A stretch of 64,000 bases of DNA from CAVRTM01 sp963696105 (GTDB lineage: Bacteria; Actinomycetota; Actinomycetes; Actinomycetales; Dermatophilaceae): the NCBI GenBank assembly GCA_963696105.1, contig CAVOIP010000003.1, forward strand, positions 310,001 through 374,000, in the 5' to 3' direction. Each line of letters starts with the position of its first letter. Position 1 is the first letter of the stretch. The notes under the pieces are model-generated. The model saw only the letters and a program-made list of their open reading frames with translations. It made no database searches and was not told where the DNA came from. Shown one piece after another: positions 1 through 8,606 of this stretch. Both the position numbers and the translations under genes were made by a program.

Positions 1-1247
1 AAGGTCTCGAGGTAGCCGGGGAAGGCGCTCAGGGTGTCCTTGAACGGCCCGTCGAAGACCGACTTGCGGGTCGGGTCGGCGAAGGCGCCCTTGACCGCCT
101 TGGCCATCGCCTCCTTGCCGGTGGCCCACTGGATGAACAGCCAGGCCGCCTGCTTGTGCTTCGACGCGGCGTTCATGGCCAGCGACCAGGTCCACAGGTT
201 GGTCTTGTAGTTGCCGTCCGGCCCGGCCGGCCCGGGGTGCCAGGCGAGGTGCCCGGCCTCCTTGCTGGCACCCTTCTTGTTCTTGGGGTACGTGGCCGAG
301 TCGGCGTCGTACACCATCATGGCGTTGCCGTTGCCCAGGTCCCGGGTGCAGTCGGGGTACTCGTACGTCGTCCAGGAGGCCGGCCCGGCCTTGCGGGCCA
401 GCTCCACCCACTCCTTCTGGAACTGGATCGCCGTGTCGGTGGCCATCTGCGGGACCAGCTTGCCGCCCTGGATCAGGTAGTCCTTGCCGCCCATGCGGGA
501 GTACTGCGTGATGAAACCGGGGTGAATCGTGGCCCACGACTTCGAGCCACGGAACGCGACGCCGTACCGGCCGGCGCTGCGGTCGGTGAGGTCGATCGCC
601 AGCTGCTGGAAGTTCTCCCAGGTGTCGGCCGGCTTGATGCCCTTGGCGTCGAAGTAGGCCTTGTTGTACGCGACGACGTTGTTCTCGAATCCCCACGGGA
701 TGGCCCACTGGCCGCCGGTGCCCAGCGGGCTGCCGACCTTGAAGTCCCACGAGGTGGAGGTCCGCAGCCCCTGGTAGATGTCCTCGAAGTCGTACTCCTG
801 GCTGGTGGCCGAGGCGTTGTGGATCCAGGGCCGCAGGTCCTCCATCCAGCCGGGCGGGCCGTACTGCCAGATGAAGTAGGCACCGGTCATGAACACGTCG
901 TGCGAACCGGAGCCGCCGGCCAGCTCGGTGTTGAGCTTGGTGAAGTAGGCACCTTCCGGCACGAGGTCGGCGACGACCTGGATCCCGGTCTTGTCGGTGA
1001 ACTCCTTCAGCAGCGGCTGGAAGCTCTGCTGGTAGGGGTGCGGCGTCTGCAGGATCCGGACCGTCTGCCCCTTGGCCGCCTTCCAGTCGAAGGAGCCGGA
1101 CACCTCCGCCGCGCCGTTCGCGTGCCGCACTCCGCCGCCCACACCGCACGCCGCCAGCGAGGGGAACGCCGTCGCGCCCAGGCCGGCGAGGCCCGCCGCC
1201 TTGAGCAGGTCGCGACGCGACCAGCCCGGCGCCGGAGCCGGGGTCAC
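1..1247 (-). CDS. ABC transporter solute-binding lipoprotein, carbohydrate type (3' end beyond window)
   Basis: Extracellular binding protein of a carbohydrate ABC importer; about 415 residues are visible and the C-terminus lies outside the window. The GTG start overlaps the stop of the upstream dehydrogenase as GTGA, so the two are translationally coupled. The N-terminus has a twin-arginine motif (SRRDLLKAAG), a hydrophobic stretch and a lipobox-like LAAC, which suggests Tat export and lipidation. The mature part has the layout of family 1 sugar-binding proteins, with aromatic-rich segments such as WQYGPPGW and WAIPWGFENN. The dehydrogenase, SDR and sugar-type regulator next to it suggest a polyol or sugar ligand. 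The permease and ATPase genes would lie to the left of the window. The ligand cannot be read from the sequence. Confidence 0.88.
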   Translation of the reverse strand, partial: MTPAPAPGWSRRDLLKAAGLAGLGATAFPSLAACGVGGGVRHANGAAEVSGSFDWKAAKGQTVRILQTPHPYQQSFQPLLKEFTDKTGIQVVADLVPEGAYFTKLNTELAGGSGSHDVFMTGAYFIWQYGPPGWMEDLRPWIHNASATSQEYDFEDIYQGLRTSTSWDFKVGSPLGTGGQWAIPWGFENNVVAYNKAYFDAKGIKPADTWENFQQLAIDLTDRSAGRYGVAFRGSKSWATIHPGFITQYSRMGGKDYLIQGGKLVPQMATDTAIQFQKEWVELARKAGPASWTTYEYPDCTRDLGNGNAMMVYDADSATYPKNKKGASKEAGHLAWHPGPAGPDGNYKTNLWTWSLAMNAASKHKQAAWLFIQWATGKEAMAKAVKGAFADPTRKSVFDGPFKDTLSAFPGYLET

Positions 1248-2386
1248 GACCGGCTCCCCTCCGGCTCGCCTGGAATGAGGCTGACCTTGATCGACTCCTT
1301 GCCCGAGGCGACGAGGTCCAGCCCCTTCTGGAACTCCGACAGCGGCAGCTGGTGGGTGCAGATGTCGTCCAGCGGAAGCCGGCCGGCCTCGATGAGCCGG
1401 ATGGCGGCGGGCCAGCAGTTGGGGCCGAGGTGCGCGCCGAGGACGTCGAGCTCCTTGTCGTCGCTGATGATGCTCCAGTCGACCGCCACGTCCTCCTTGA
1501 AGACCGAGTACTCCACGAACCGGCCTAGCTTGCGCAGCACGTTGAGGCCCTGGAGGACGGCCGAGGGGTGCCCGGTGCCCTCCATGTAGACGTCCGCGCC
1601 GTAGCCGTCGGTCATCTCCTTGACCCGTGCGACGACGTCCTCCTCGGCGATGTCGAGGGTCACTGTCGCGCCGGTCCGGCGGGCCAGCTCCAGCTTGCGG
1701 GGGTCCATGTCGAGGGCCACGATCTCGGCCGGGAACTTGGCCGCCGCCCCGGCGATCATGCCCAGGCCGATCGGGCCGCAGCCGGCGATGACCACGACGT
1801 CCGAGAAGGTGATCTGGGCCCGCTCCACCGCGTGCAGGGCGCACGACAGCGGCTCGGCGAAGGCCGCGTGCGCCGGCGGGATGTCCTTGCTGATGGTGTG
1901 CACGAGGGAGTCGGTGCTGAGCACCATGTACTCCTCCATGCCGCCGGGGTTCGCGCGCTTGAAGCCGTACATGTTGTGCACCGCGCACATGTGGTAGTTC
2001 CCCGTGGTGCAGTAGCGGCACGACCAGCACGGGACGATCTGCTCGACGACCACGCGGTCGTCGAGCTCGATGCCCCAGTGGGCGCGGGCCTCGTCGTCGA
2101 GCTCGATCACGCGCCCGGCGATCTCGTGACCGGGCACGGCGTCGGTCTCGGCCCACGCCGGCCGGTTCTCGTCGCCCCAGAACTTGGCGGCGCCGTGGTA
2201 GCACTTCAGGTCGCTCGCGCAGATGCCGACCGCCTCGACCCGGACCAGCACCTCCCCCGGACCGCGCGTCGGCACCGGGATCGTCTCGAGCCGGTAGTCC
2301 TCGGGGCCGTGGCAGACGACCGCCTGCATCGCCTCGGGCAGCTCGGCGCGCGGTCCGAGCGTGGTGGTCTGGCTGGTGCTCGTCAC
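1244..2386 (-). CDS. eltD: Zinc-dependent alcohol dehydrogenase, erythritol/L-threitol dehydrogenase-like
   Basis: Medium-chain NAD(P)-dependent polyol dehydrogenase of about 380 residues. The zinc-site GHE (VPGHEIAGRV), four structural-zinc cysteines (CWSCRYCTTGNYHMC) and the Rossmann motif GCGPIGLG are all present. The sequence resembles the mycobacterial EltD branch, which oxidises erythritol or L-threitol at carbon 2; that assignment is from memory of the family. I chose the GTG start because GGAGG lies about seven bases upstream, while in-frame codons further up run into the divergent promoter region. It overlaps the binding-protein gene downstream (GTGA). A regulator and an SDR are divergent from it, giving a compact polyol-catabolism locus. 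Another polyol such as a pentitol remains possible as substrate. Confidence 0.82.
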   Translation of the reverse strand: MTSTSQTTTLGPRAELPEAMQAVVCHGPEDYRLETIPVPTRGPGEVLVRVEAVGICASDLKCYHGAAKFWGDENRPAWAETDAVPGHEIAGRVIELDDEARAHWGIELDDRVVVEQIVPCWSCRYCTTGNYHMCAVHNMYGFKRANPGGMEEYMVLSTDSLVHTISKDIPPAHAAFAEPLSCALHAVERAQITFSDVVVIAGCGPIGLGMIAGAAAKFPAEIVALDMDPRKLELARRTGATVTLDIAEEDVVARVKEMTDGYGADVYMEGTGHPSAVLQGLNVLRKLGRFVEYSVFKEDVAVDWSIISDDKELDVLGAHLGPNCWPAAIRLIEAGRLPLDDICTHQLPLSEFQKGLDLVASGKESIKVSLIPGEPEGSRS

Positions 2387-2458
2387 AGGGGACCTCCAGG
2401 GGTCCGGGCGCTGGACCGCGCCGTCGTCGTCATTGACGCCTTCGACGGTACGTCCGTC

Positions 2459-2487
2459 GTGAACCGTTGTCGAGAACGGATGTTCAC
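2459..2487. promoter_or_regulatory. Candidate operator in the divergent dehydrogenase/regulator promoter region
   Basis: The 180-bp gap between the divergent starts holds an outer inverted pair, GTGAAC at 2459-2464 and GTTCAC at 2482-2487. Nested in it is GAAC-N4-GTTC at 2474-2485. This is the expected place and form for a site bound by the adjacent SorC/DeoR-type regulator and controlling both directions. A CATACTT element at 2504-2510 could be part of a promoter. Binding is inferred. Confidence 0.45.
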
Positions 2488-2565
2488 CTTCTGGCAAACC
2501 CGGCATACTTGTTCCTCCTACCCGGGACGGGCCAGGAGACTCGCAGTCGAGAGGCCGGAAAAGCC

Positions 2566-3558
2566 GTGAGTCGTGAGCGATCCGGGCAGAGGAACGGGCA
2601 GGCGGCCGCCCGCTTCCCAGCTGAGCTGCTCTACCGGGCCGCCCGGCTGTACTACGTCGAGGACGCGACCCAGGCCGAGGTCGCCGTTGCCCTCGGGACC
2701 AGCCGTCCCACCGTCAGCCGGCTCCTCGCCGAGGCAAGGGCCTCCGGGATCGTGTCCGTCGAGGTCCGCGAGGCAGGCGCCGTGCCGGTCGCCGACCTGG
2801 AGGCGGCCCTGGTGGAGTCGCTGGGCCTGCGCCGCGCCTACGTCACGCCCAGCGCGCGGGGGGTGCCCCTCGGCACCGTCCTGGCCCCGCAGGTCTCCCT
2901 CGCTCTGGAGGACGCGGCCCTGCAGCCGGGCGAGGCCCTCCTCGTGTCCTCCGGCTCCGCGATCCACGCGGTGGCCCAGCAGCCCCTCCCGGTCCTGCCC
3001 GGAGTGGTGCTCGCACCGACCGTCGGCGGCGTGGACGAACCCGAGGCGCGACACCAGGCCAACGAGGTCACCCGCTCGATGGCCGTCAAGGTCCACGGGG
3101 TCCCGGTGCTGCTCTACGCCCCGGCGATGCCGGGAGCCGCGCTGTACGACGTGCTGCTGCAGGACGCCTCGGTGCAGCGGGTGACATCGCTCTGGCGCAC
3201 CGCCAAGGCAGCGCTGCTCGGGATCGGCGGACCGCCACGCACGCGTTCCACGCTCCCCACGGCCCCGCCCCGGGACGGCCGCACCCTCGCCTCGGCCGTG
3301 GGCCACCTCTGCTCGCGCCCCTTCGACGCGCGGGGACGTCCCGTCCTGTTCCCAGGCATCGAACGGCTGGTCGCCATGCGGCTGGAGGACCTGACCCGCG
3401 TGCCCCACGCCATCGGCTGCGCGGTCGGTGCCGACCGGGTGCCCGCGATCCGGGCGGCCGCCCGCGCCGGCTACATCAACACGCTGGTGACGGACAGCGC
3501 CACGACCTCCCTGCTGATCGCCGGGAGCCGGCACGACGGGAAGGGACGCCGGACATGA
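2566..3558 (+). CDS. Sugar-binding transcriptional regulator (SorC/DeoR type)
   Basis: Cytoplasmic DNA-binding regulator of about 330 residues. An N-terminal helix-turn-helix (TQAEVAVALGTSRPTVSRLL, roughly residues 32-51) is followed by a sugar-phosphate-binding domain of the SorC fold, with segments such as LLVSSGSAIHAV and IGCAVGADRVPAIRAAARAG. The GTG start has a GAGG about ten bases upstream; an in-frame start 99 bases earlier would cross the probable operator and is unlikely. Its stop overlaps the next gene as ATGA, so it is cotranscribed with the SDR. It probably senses a phosphorylated sugar or polyol and controls the divergent dehydrogenase/ABC genes. The effector is unknown. Confidence 0.85.
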   Translation: MSRERSGQRNGQAAARFPAELLYRAARLYYVEDATQAEVAVALGTSRPTVSRLLAEARASGIVSVEVREAGAVPVADLEAALVESLGLRRAYVTPSARGVPLGTVLAPQVSLALEDAALQPGEALLVSSGSAIHAVAQQPLPVLPGVVLAPTVGGVDEPEARHQANEVTRSMAVKVHGVPVLLYAPAMPGAALYDVLLQDASVQRVTSLWRTAKAALLGIGGPPRTRSTLPTAPPRDGRTLASAVGHLCSRPFDARGRPVLFPGIERLVAMRLEDLTRVPHAIGCAVGADRVPAIRAAARAGYINTLVTDSATTSLLIAGSRHDGKGRRT

Positions 3559-4313
3559 CGAGGAACCTGGACGGGGTCCGGGCCCTGGTGACCGGTGCGG
3601 GCAAGGGCATCGGCCTGGCCATCTGCGAGGGCCTCGCGGCCGAGGGTGCCCGGGTCGTGGCCACCGGCCGCGACACCGCGGCGCTCGACGCGCTGGCCGG
3701 GCGGCTCGAGGCGGCGTACGGCGCCACCACGGTCTGCGTCCCGGCGGACCTCGCCGACCCGCTGGCCGTGCCGCCGCTGGCCCAGGCGGCGTGGGACGCC
3801 TTCGACGGTCTCGATCTCCTGGTCAACAACGCAGGGACCTCCATCACCGGCCCGGCCACCGCCATGAGCCGGGCCGACTGGGACATCGTGATGGCGGTCA
3901 ACCTGCACTCCCCCGCCATGCTCGCCGCGGACCTCGGCGGCCGCATGGCCGACCGCGGCGGCGGCCGGATCGTGACGATCGGGTCCACGGCGGCACTGCG
4001 GGCCCTGCCCGAGCACTACGCCTACTGTGCGAGCAAGGCCGCGCTCGTCATGGCGACCCGGGTGCTCGCCCTCGAGCTCGGCCCTCGCGGGGTGCGCGCC
4101 AACAGCATCTGTCCCACGGTCGTCCTCACCGACATGGGCGTCCAGGTGTGGGGAGAGGAGCGGACGTCCGCACCGATGCTGGCCCGGATCCCGGCCGGCC
4201 ACTTCGCCATGCCCGAGGACGTCGCCGCCGCGGTGGTCTACCTGGCCTCGCCCGGGGCCGGGATGGTCAACGGCACCGAGCTCGTGCTGGACGGCGGCTA
4301 CCTCGCGACGTGA
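3555..4313 (+). CDS. SDR family NAD(P)-dependent oxidoreductase, polyol/sugar type
   Basis: Classical short-chain dehydrogenase of 252 residues. It has the cofactor motif TGAGKGIG (residues 13-20), NNAG in the middle, a catalytic serine in IGSTAA, YCASK as the Tyr-x-x-x-Lys pair, and a C-terminal LVLDGGYLAT. The start codon overlaps the regulator stop (ATGA). With a polyol dehydrogenase and sugar importer on the other side of the promoter, it likely oxidises or reduces a second intermediate of the same pathway, as xylulose reductase- or threitol dehydrogenase-type SDRs do. The exact substrate is not readable from the sequence. Confidence 0.85.
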   Translation: MTRNLDGVRALVTGAGKGIGLAICEGLAAEGARVVATGRDTAALDALAGRLEAAYGATTVCVPADLADPLAVPPLAQAAWDAFDGLDLLVNNAGTSITGPATAMSRADWDIVMAVNLHSPAMLAADLGGRMADRGGGRIVTIGSTAALRALPEHYAYCASKAALVMATRVLALELGPRGVRANSICPTVVLTDMGVQVWGEERTSAPMLARIPAGHFAMPEDVAAAVVYLASPGAGMVNGTELVLDGGYLAT

Positions 4314-4322
4314 GCCACGTCG
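4306..4322. terminator. Short hairpin between convergent genes
   Basis: CGACGTG and CACGTCG pair perfectly around a three-base loop exactly at the stop of the SDR gene. It lies between two convergent coding regions, so it may end transcription from either side. No T-tract follows, so the call is modest. Confidence 0.35.
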
Positions 4323-4326
4323 TTGA

Positions 4327-4491
4327 TCAGGCGCATCGGCGGGCCACCCCCAGCCCACGAAGGCCCAGGGCCTCGGCCAGTGCCGACTCCTCGGCCGACA
4401 GCGGGCCGGTCGCGCCGAGGCCGTCGATGATCGCCTCGGTGAGGCGGGTCAGCTCGTCACCTTCCGGCGGTGTGGTCGTGGCCAGGTCCAT
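4327..4491 (-). CDS. Small hypothetical protein (54 aa)
   Basis: Unrecognised 54-residue acidic protein. The case for it is a strong AAGGAG ribosome-binding site seven bases before the ATG, and a natural-looking sequence with Thr/Glu-rich start (MDLATTTPPEGDELTRLTEA) and Leu/Ala helix (LSAEESALAEALGLRGL). It starts 80 bases downstream of the MOSC-reductase fusion on the same strand and could be cotranscribed with it. No signal peptide or membrane segment is visible. It has no function I can name. Confidence 0.6.
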   Translation of the reverse strand: MDLATTTPPEGDELTRLTEAIIDGLGATGPLSAEESALAEALGLRGLGVARRCA

Positions 4492-4571
4492 GGGTGTGCT
4501 CCTTCGCGCTCCGTCACCGGGCCCATCGGCAGCCGCCGGGCGGACCTGAGGCCCCACGGCCGGGCGCCGGC

Positions 4572-6377
4572 TCACAGGTCGAGAACGACGTCCTCGCCGG
4601 GCCGGGCACAGCACACCAGGACGTTGCCGGGCGCGGCCGGGTCCACCGGCTGCGGGTCGTAGGACACCGCGCCGCCCAGCAGCCCGGCCTCGCAGGTGTG
4701 ACAGACCCCGGTCCGGCAGGACCAGCGCGCCGGTACGTCGCACGCCTCGGCGAGCTCGAGGAGGCTTGCCACGTCGCTCCGCCACGGCACCGTGAGGCCC
4801 ACCCGCGCGAAGGTGACCGCCGGACCCCGACCCGGCTCGCCGACGGGCGGATGGGGCCGGGGCAGGGCCCGGGCAGCGATCCCGGGGGTGATGGCGGCGC
4901 CGGCGCCGAAGACCTCGGTGTGCAGGCGGGCCGGATCCATCCCGGTTCGGCCCAGTGCCGAGGTCACGTCCGCCATGAACGCGCTCGGCCCGCAGACATA
5001 GGCATCCGCATCGCCCGGGACCGCCAGACCGGCGACGACGTCGTTCCCCAGTCGACCGCGGTCCGTGTAGTCCTCCCCCAGCCGGTCGGAGGCGGCCGGG
5101 GCACTGTAGAAGATGCGGCTCCGGACGTGGGGCAGGAGCGCGAGCAGGGCGCGCACCTCGGCCGCGAACACGTGCTCGGTGCTGTTGCGCGCACCGTGCA
5201 GCCACCAGACCTCACGCGTGGAGCGGGCCTGGACCAGCGCGTGCAGCATCGCCAGCAGCGGGGTGGCGCCGATGCCTGCGGACAGGAGCAGCACCGGGGT
5301 GTCGCCGGCGTCCAGGGTGAAGTGCCCGCGAGGAGCCGCCATCTCCACGATCGCGCCGGGGCGCACGCGCGTGTGGATGAACTCGCTGGCGGCTCCCCGG
5401 ATCTCACGTTTCACGCTCACCCGGTAGACGGGGGATCCCGGTGCGCCCGAGAGCGAGTAGCTGCGGGCGGTGAGCGTCTGCGGGCCCCCGATGTCGAGGC
5501 GCAGCGCGACGAACTGCCCCGGCAGCGCCGCCGGCAGCGCTGATCCGTCGGGCGCAGCCAGGTGGAGCGAGACCACCGTCGCGGTCTCGCGGACGACGTC
5601 GACGACACGCGCCGGCCTGAACCCCGGCCACGCCGGGGGTGGTTCGGTTGCGGCCTCGTTGAGCCCGGCGTTGCCGGTGGACGAGCCGTCGCTGGCCAGC
5701 AACGCCTCGAAGGACCCGCGCCAGCCGGGACTCAACGCCGGGATGCGCAGGGCGCGGGCGATGTCGTCGCGGTCGTGGCCGGGCAGGTACAGCAGCGCGT
5801 CGACGTCGGCGACGGTCATCCGCTCCGGGCCTGTTCGCACCTTGACGATCGGGTCGCCCGCCTCGACCACCCCCTCGCGCAGGACCCGCAGGTAGAACCC
5901 CGGCCGCTGGTGCGCCACCAGCATCGCCGGCAGCTGCGGCTCGCCGAGCCGCAGGCCGACGCGGTAGCAGGTGACCCGGGGCTGGCTGACCTCGAACAGC
6001 GCCTCACCGATCTCGTACTGGTCGCCGATGCACACCTCGTCGTCGGCGAGCCCCTCGACGGTGAAGTTCTCCCCGAACTGCCCGTACTCGAACTCCTCCC
6101 GCCCCAGCTGCCGGCGCCAGAAGTCATAGGAGCCCAGCTGGTAGACCAGCACGGCGCGGTGCGGTCCCCCGTGCCCGGCGAGGTCGCCCTGGCCGTCACC
6201 GTCGAGATCCAGCGTCCGGACCATCCGCGGCCCCGCGACGGGGTGCTTCCACACGCCGGTGTGGACCGTCCGCCCGCGCCACTCGACGTCGCGCGGTAGC
6301 CCCACGTTGACCGCCACCAGCTCCCCCACCCCGTGAGAAGAGCCGGCGGACACCGTCGCGGACGACTCGGCTGTCAC
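4572..6377 (-). CDS. MOSC domain - ferredoxin reductase - [2Fe-2S] ferredoxin fusion protein
   Basis: Three-part soluble protein of about 601 residues. The N-terminal third is a YiiM-like MOSC domain (VNVGLPRDVEWRGR, GQFGENFTVEG, VTCYRVG), a family that handles sulfur or molybdopterin-linked groups. The middle is an FAD/NAD-binding ferredoxin-reductase module (RSYSLSG for FAD; LLSAGIGATPLLAML and YVCGPSAFM for NAD). The C-terminus is a plant-type [2Fe-2S] ferredoxin with CRTGVCHTC and a fourth cysteine in LVCCARP. It probably passes electrons from NAD(P)H to the MOSC substrate or a partner oxygenase. The GTG at 6377 lies seven bases after CATACT, which looks like a -10 box for a leaderless message; another GTG 18 bases upstream is possible. 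The substrate is unknown. Confidence 0.88.
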   Translation of the reverse strand: MTAESSATVSAGSSHGVGELVAVNVGLPRDVEWRGRTVHTGVWKHPVAGPRMVRTLDLDGDGQGDLAGHGGPHRAVLVYQLGSYDFWRRQLGREEFEYGQFGENFTVEGLADDEVCIGDQYEIGEALFEVSQPRVTCYRVGLRLGEPQLPAMLVAHQRPGFYLRVLREGVVEAGDPIVKVRTGPERMTVADVDALLYLPGHDRDDIARALRIPALSPGWRGSFEALLASDGSSTGNAGLNEAATEPPPAWPGFRPARVVDVVRETATVVSLHLAAPDGSALPAALPGQFVALRLDIGGPQTLTARSYSLSGAPGSPVYRVSVKREIRGAASEFIHTRVRPGAIVEMAAPRGHFTLDAGDTPVLLLSAGIGATPLLAMLHALVQARSTREVWWLHGARNSTEHVFAAEVRALLALLPHVRSRIFYSAPAASDRLGEDYTDRGRLGNDVVAGLAVPGDADAYVCGPSAFMADVTSALGRTGMDPARLHTEVFGAGAAITPGIAARALPRPHPPVGEPGRGPAVTFARVGLTVPWRSDVASLLELAEACDVPARWSCRTGVCHTCEAGLLGGAVSYDPQPVDPAAPGNVLVCCARPGEDVVLDL

Positions 6378-6531
6378 GGGTTTCAGTATGCACACGAGGC
6401 CGTGGCGGCACCTCGGCCGAGCGGTGGCAGGTCAGCTTCCGCCCGCGGGACGTCTGTCGTGGTTCCCCCCACTCCCGTCGGCGTAGTGTCGGCTCTGCCG
6501 AACGGATCCCGCGTCCCACGACGGAGCAGCC

Positions 6532-7368
6532 ATGACCGAGGACTCTGGTGGTTACGTCCTGGGCTCGACCCGGCAGGAGCGGCAGCGGCTCGACGTCCAG
6601 TCGGAGTACTACCGGCCGGCGACCGAGGACGCACTCCGTCGGGGTGGTCTCGGGCCCGGCATGCGGGTCCTCGAAATCGGCGCCGGCACCGGAGGGATGA
6701 CCCTTGTCGCGGCGGACGTCGTCGGCGGGGACGGGGCCGTCCTCGCGGTCGAGGCGTCGGCCGAGTCCGTCGCCACCGCCGCCGCCAACGCAGGAAGCCG
6801 TGGGCACGACCACGTCGTGTTCGAGCAGGCGGACGTGCGGGGCTGGGAGCCGCCGCGGACGTTCGACGCGCTGGTCGGCCGGTTGGTGCTCATGTACCTT
6901 CCCGACCCCGCCGCGGTGGTCCAGCGGCTCGCGCGGGCCGTCGTACCGGGTGGGCTGGTGCTCTTCCAGGACTTCGCGATCTCGGCAGCCCGGCAGCGCC
7001 CGGAGACGGCGGTGTTCAGGGTCGCGCTGGACCGGGCGCTCGCCGCCTTCGAGGCCGCAGGGCGCCCGACCGACATGGGGTACGGCCTGGGACTGGTGCT
7101 GCGGGCTGCGGGCCTGCCCGAACCGAGGATGAGCGTCGGCGGCCGGTGGGAGGACGGTCCCGACGCGACGGCGTACCGGCTGCTGGCGGAGGTCACCCGG
7201 ACCCTGCTGCCGGTGATGGTCAGCGCGGGCGTGGCCACCGAGGCCGAGGTGGACGTGGACCACCTCGAGCAGCGGTTGCGCGCAGCCGCCGCTGAGGCCG
7301 GCTCGGGCGTGGGTGCTCCGCCGCTGGTGACGGCGTGGTCGCACACGCCCCAGACGGCACATCCCTGA
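6532..7368 (+). CDS. Class I SAM-dependent methyltransferase
   Basis: Cytosolic methyltransferase of 278 residues. The Rossmann SAM-binding signature is VLEIGAGTGGMT (around residues 46-57), followed by an acidic end of beta-2 (VLAVEAS) and the motif after it (VFEQADVRGW). The C-terminal part is variable. GGAGC six bases before the ATG supports the start. It is divergent from the MOSC fusion and has no partner downstream before the amide cluster. The methyl acceptor cannot be inferred. Confidence 0.85.
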   Translation: MTEDSGGYVLGSTRQERQRLDVQSEYYRPATEDALRRGGLGPGMRVLEIGAGTGGMTLVAADVVGGDGAVLAVEASAESVATAAANAGSRGHDHVVFEQADVRGWEPPRTFDALVGRLVLMYLPDPAAVVQRLARAVVPGGLVLFQDFAISAARQRPETAVFRVALDRALAAFEAAGRPTDMGYGLGLVLRAAGLPEPRMSVGGRWEDGPDATAYRLLAEVTRTLLPVMVSAGVATEAEVDVDHLEQRLRAAAAEAGSGVGAPPLVTAWSHTPQTAHP

Positions 7369-7412
7369 GGGGGTCCGGTGGACGGCGGCACGTCGTCATC
7401 ACGAGCCGGACA

Positions 7413-7428
7413 AGGGACCTTTGGCCCT
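7413..7428. promoter_or_regulatory. 16-bp dyad, DosR/DevR-like candidate operator
   Basis: AGGGACCTTTGGCCCT is an imperfect palindrome in the 242-base gap before fmdB. The same layout (AGGG-x-CC-xxx-GG-CCCT) recurs at 55336-55351. It looks like the dyads bound by DosR/DevR-type dormancy regulators, judged from memory. It sits about 180 bases before the fmdB start. The rest of the gap shows no gene that I can support. Confidence 0.35.
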
Positions 7429-7610
7429 GAGCGGGACCGCGCGGGCGGGGCAGCGTGCAGGGAGGTTCCGGATCGACGAAGGCCGCTACGCCGGCACGAG
7501 GTCGACCACCGGGACCACAACGACGACCATCGCTCCGGCCCTGCGATGAAGGGGGGCCGGTGCACGACTCCGGCGGCCCCCTGCGGGTGGCCCCGACCAG
7601 GGAGCGTCAC

Positions 7611-7901
7611 GTGGCGACATACGAATACCGTTGCGAGACAGACGGCTTGTTCGAGGTGTCGGTGGCGATGGGGACGGCGTCGGCGCGGGTGTCGTGCCCG
7701 GCGTGCGGAGGCGTGGGGGTGCGGGTGTTCTCCGCGCCGCGGTTGTCGTTGGTCCGGCGAGATCTGGTCACGGTGATCGATGACGCGGCGGCCACCAGTG
7801 AGCGGCCGCAGGTGGTGTCCTCGATCCCCGCGGGCAAGGCGCGGCGTCGCACGCCGATGGCGCCGCCTGACCCCAGGCTGGCGCGTCTGCCTCGTCCCTA
7901 G
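7611..7901 (+). CDS. fmdB: FmdB family zinc-ribbon protein
   Basis: Small protein of 96 residues, usually annotated as the putative formamidase regulator FmdB. The N-terminus is a zinc ribbon: YEYRCETDG supplies the first cysteine and VSCPACGG a CxxC pair. A basic, low-complexity tail follows. The GTG start has AGGGAGC nine bases upstream, and homologues begin with the same MATYEYRC-type sequence. It heads a three-gene row with the amide channel and formamidase, with gaps of only 28 and 38 bases. The regulatory role is family lore rather than proven; the C-terminal half is unlike a DNA-binding domain. Confidence 0.85.
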   Translation: MATYEYRCETDGLFEVSVAMGTASARVSCPACGGVGVRVFSAPRLSLVRRDLVTVIDDAAATSERPQVVSSIPAGKARRRTPMAPPDPRLARLPRP

Positions 7902-7929
7902 TTCCCGGCATCTGGAAGGTGGTTCCCCC

Positions 7930-8568
7930 ATGGGTAGCGTGGGTTTGCTCTACGTCGGTGCGGTGCTTTTCCTCAACGGCCTGATGCTCCTGGGGGTGGT
8001 CAACGCGAAATCGGCCGCACCGTTGAACGTCTTCGTCGGCTCGATGCAGGTGATCACCCCGACCTGGCTGATCTTCACCTCACGTGGCGACCCGAACATC
8101 ATCCTCAACGGGTCGGGGCTGTACCTGTTCGGCTTCACCTACCTGTACGTCGCGTGGAACCTGCTGGGCGACCTCGACGGCACCGGACTGGGCTACTTCT
8201 CGCTGTTCGTGGCGATCTGCGCGTGCGTGTACGCCGGGCTGAACTTCGGCCGGCTGGGCGACACCGGGTTCGGTGTGATCTGGCTGATGTGGGCGTTCCT
8301 GTGGCTGCTGTTCTTCCTGGTCCTCGGGCTGGGCAAGGTCGGGCTGTCGCGCTACACCGGCGCCGTCGCCGCGATCGAGGGCTGGATCACCGGCGTGGTT
8401 CCGGCGTTCCTGCTGCTGTCCGGGCGCTGGGCGACCTACAGCCGGACCGCCGCGATCGTGCTGGTCATCGTCTCCGTCGTCGCCTTCGGCGCGCTGTACC
8501 CCAGGCTGCGCGAGCGCACCCCCGCCGCCCCGACCGCACCGCCGGGCGCGGTGCCTTCCCCCGGCTGA
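7930..8568 (+). CDS. amiS: AmiS/UreI family amide/urea transporter
   Basis: Integral membrane protein of 212 residues with about six transmembrane helices, from GLLYVGAVLFLNGLMLLGVV to TAAIVLVIVSVVAFGALY. It has the family's typical signatures, TWLIFTS and FGFTYLYVAWN. Members are channels for short amides or urea (AmiS with amidases, UreI with urease). The ATG is preceded by GGAAGG. It lies between fmdB and formamidase, so formamide or acetamide is the likely cargo. The Pro/Ala-rich C-terminal tail after the last helix is probably disordered. Confidence 0.92.
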   Translation: MGSVGLLYVGAVLFLNGLMLLGVVNAKSAAPLNVFVGSMQVITPTWLIFTSRGDPNIILNGSGLYLFGFTYLYVAWNLLGDLDGTGLGYFSLFVAICACVYAGLNFGRLGDTGFGVIWLMWAFLWLLFFLVLGLGKVGLSRYTGAVAAIEGWITGVVPAFLLLSGRWATYSRTAAIVLVIVSVVAFGALYPRLRERTPAAPTAPPGAVPSPG

Positions 8569-8606
8569 CCCACAAGTGAACTGACACGAGGAAGAAAGGA
8601 CCAGTC

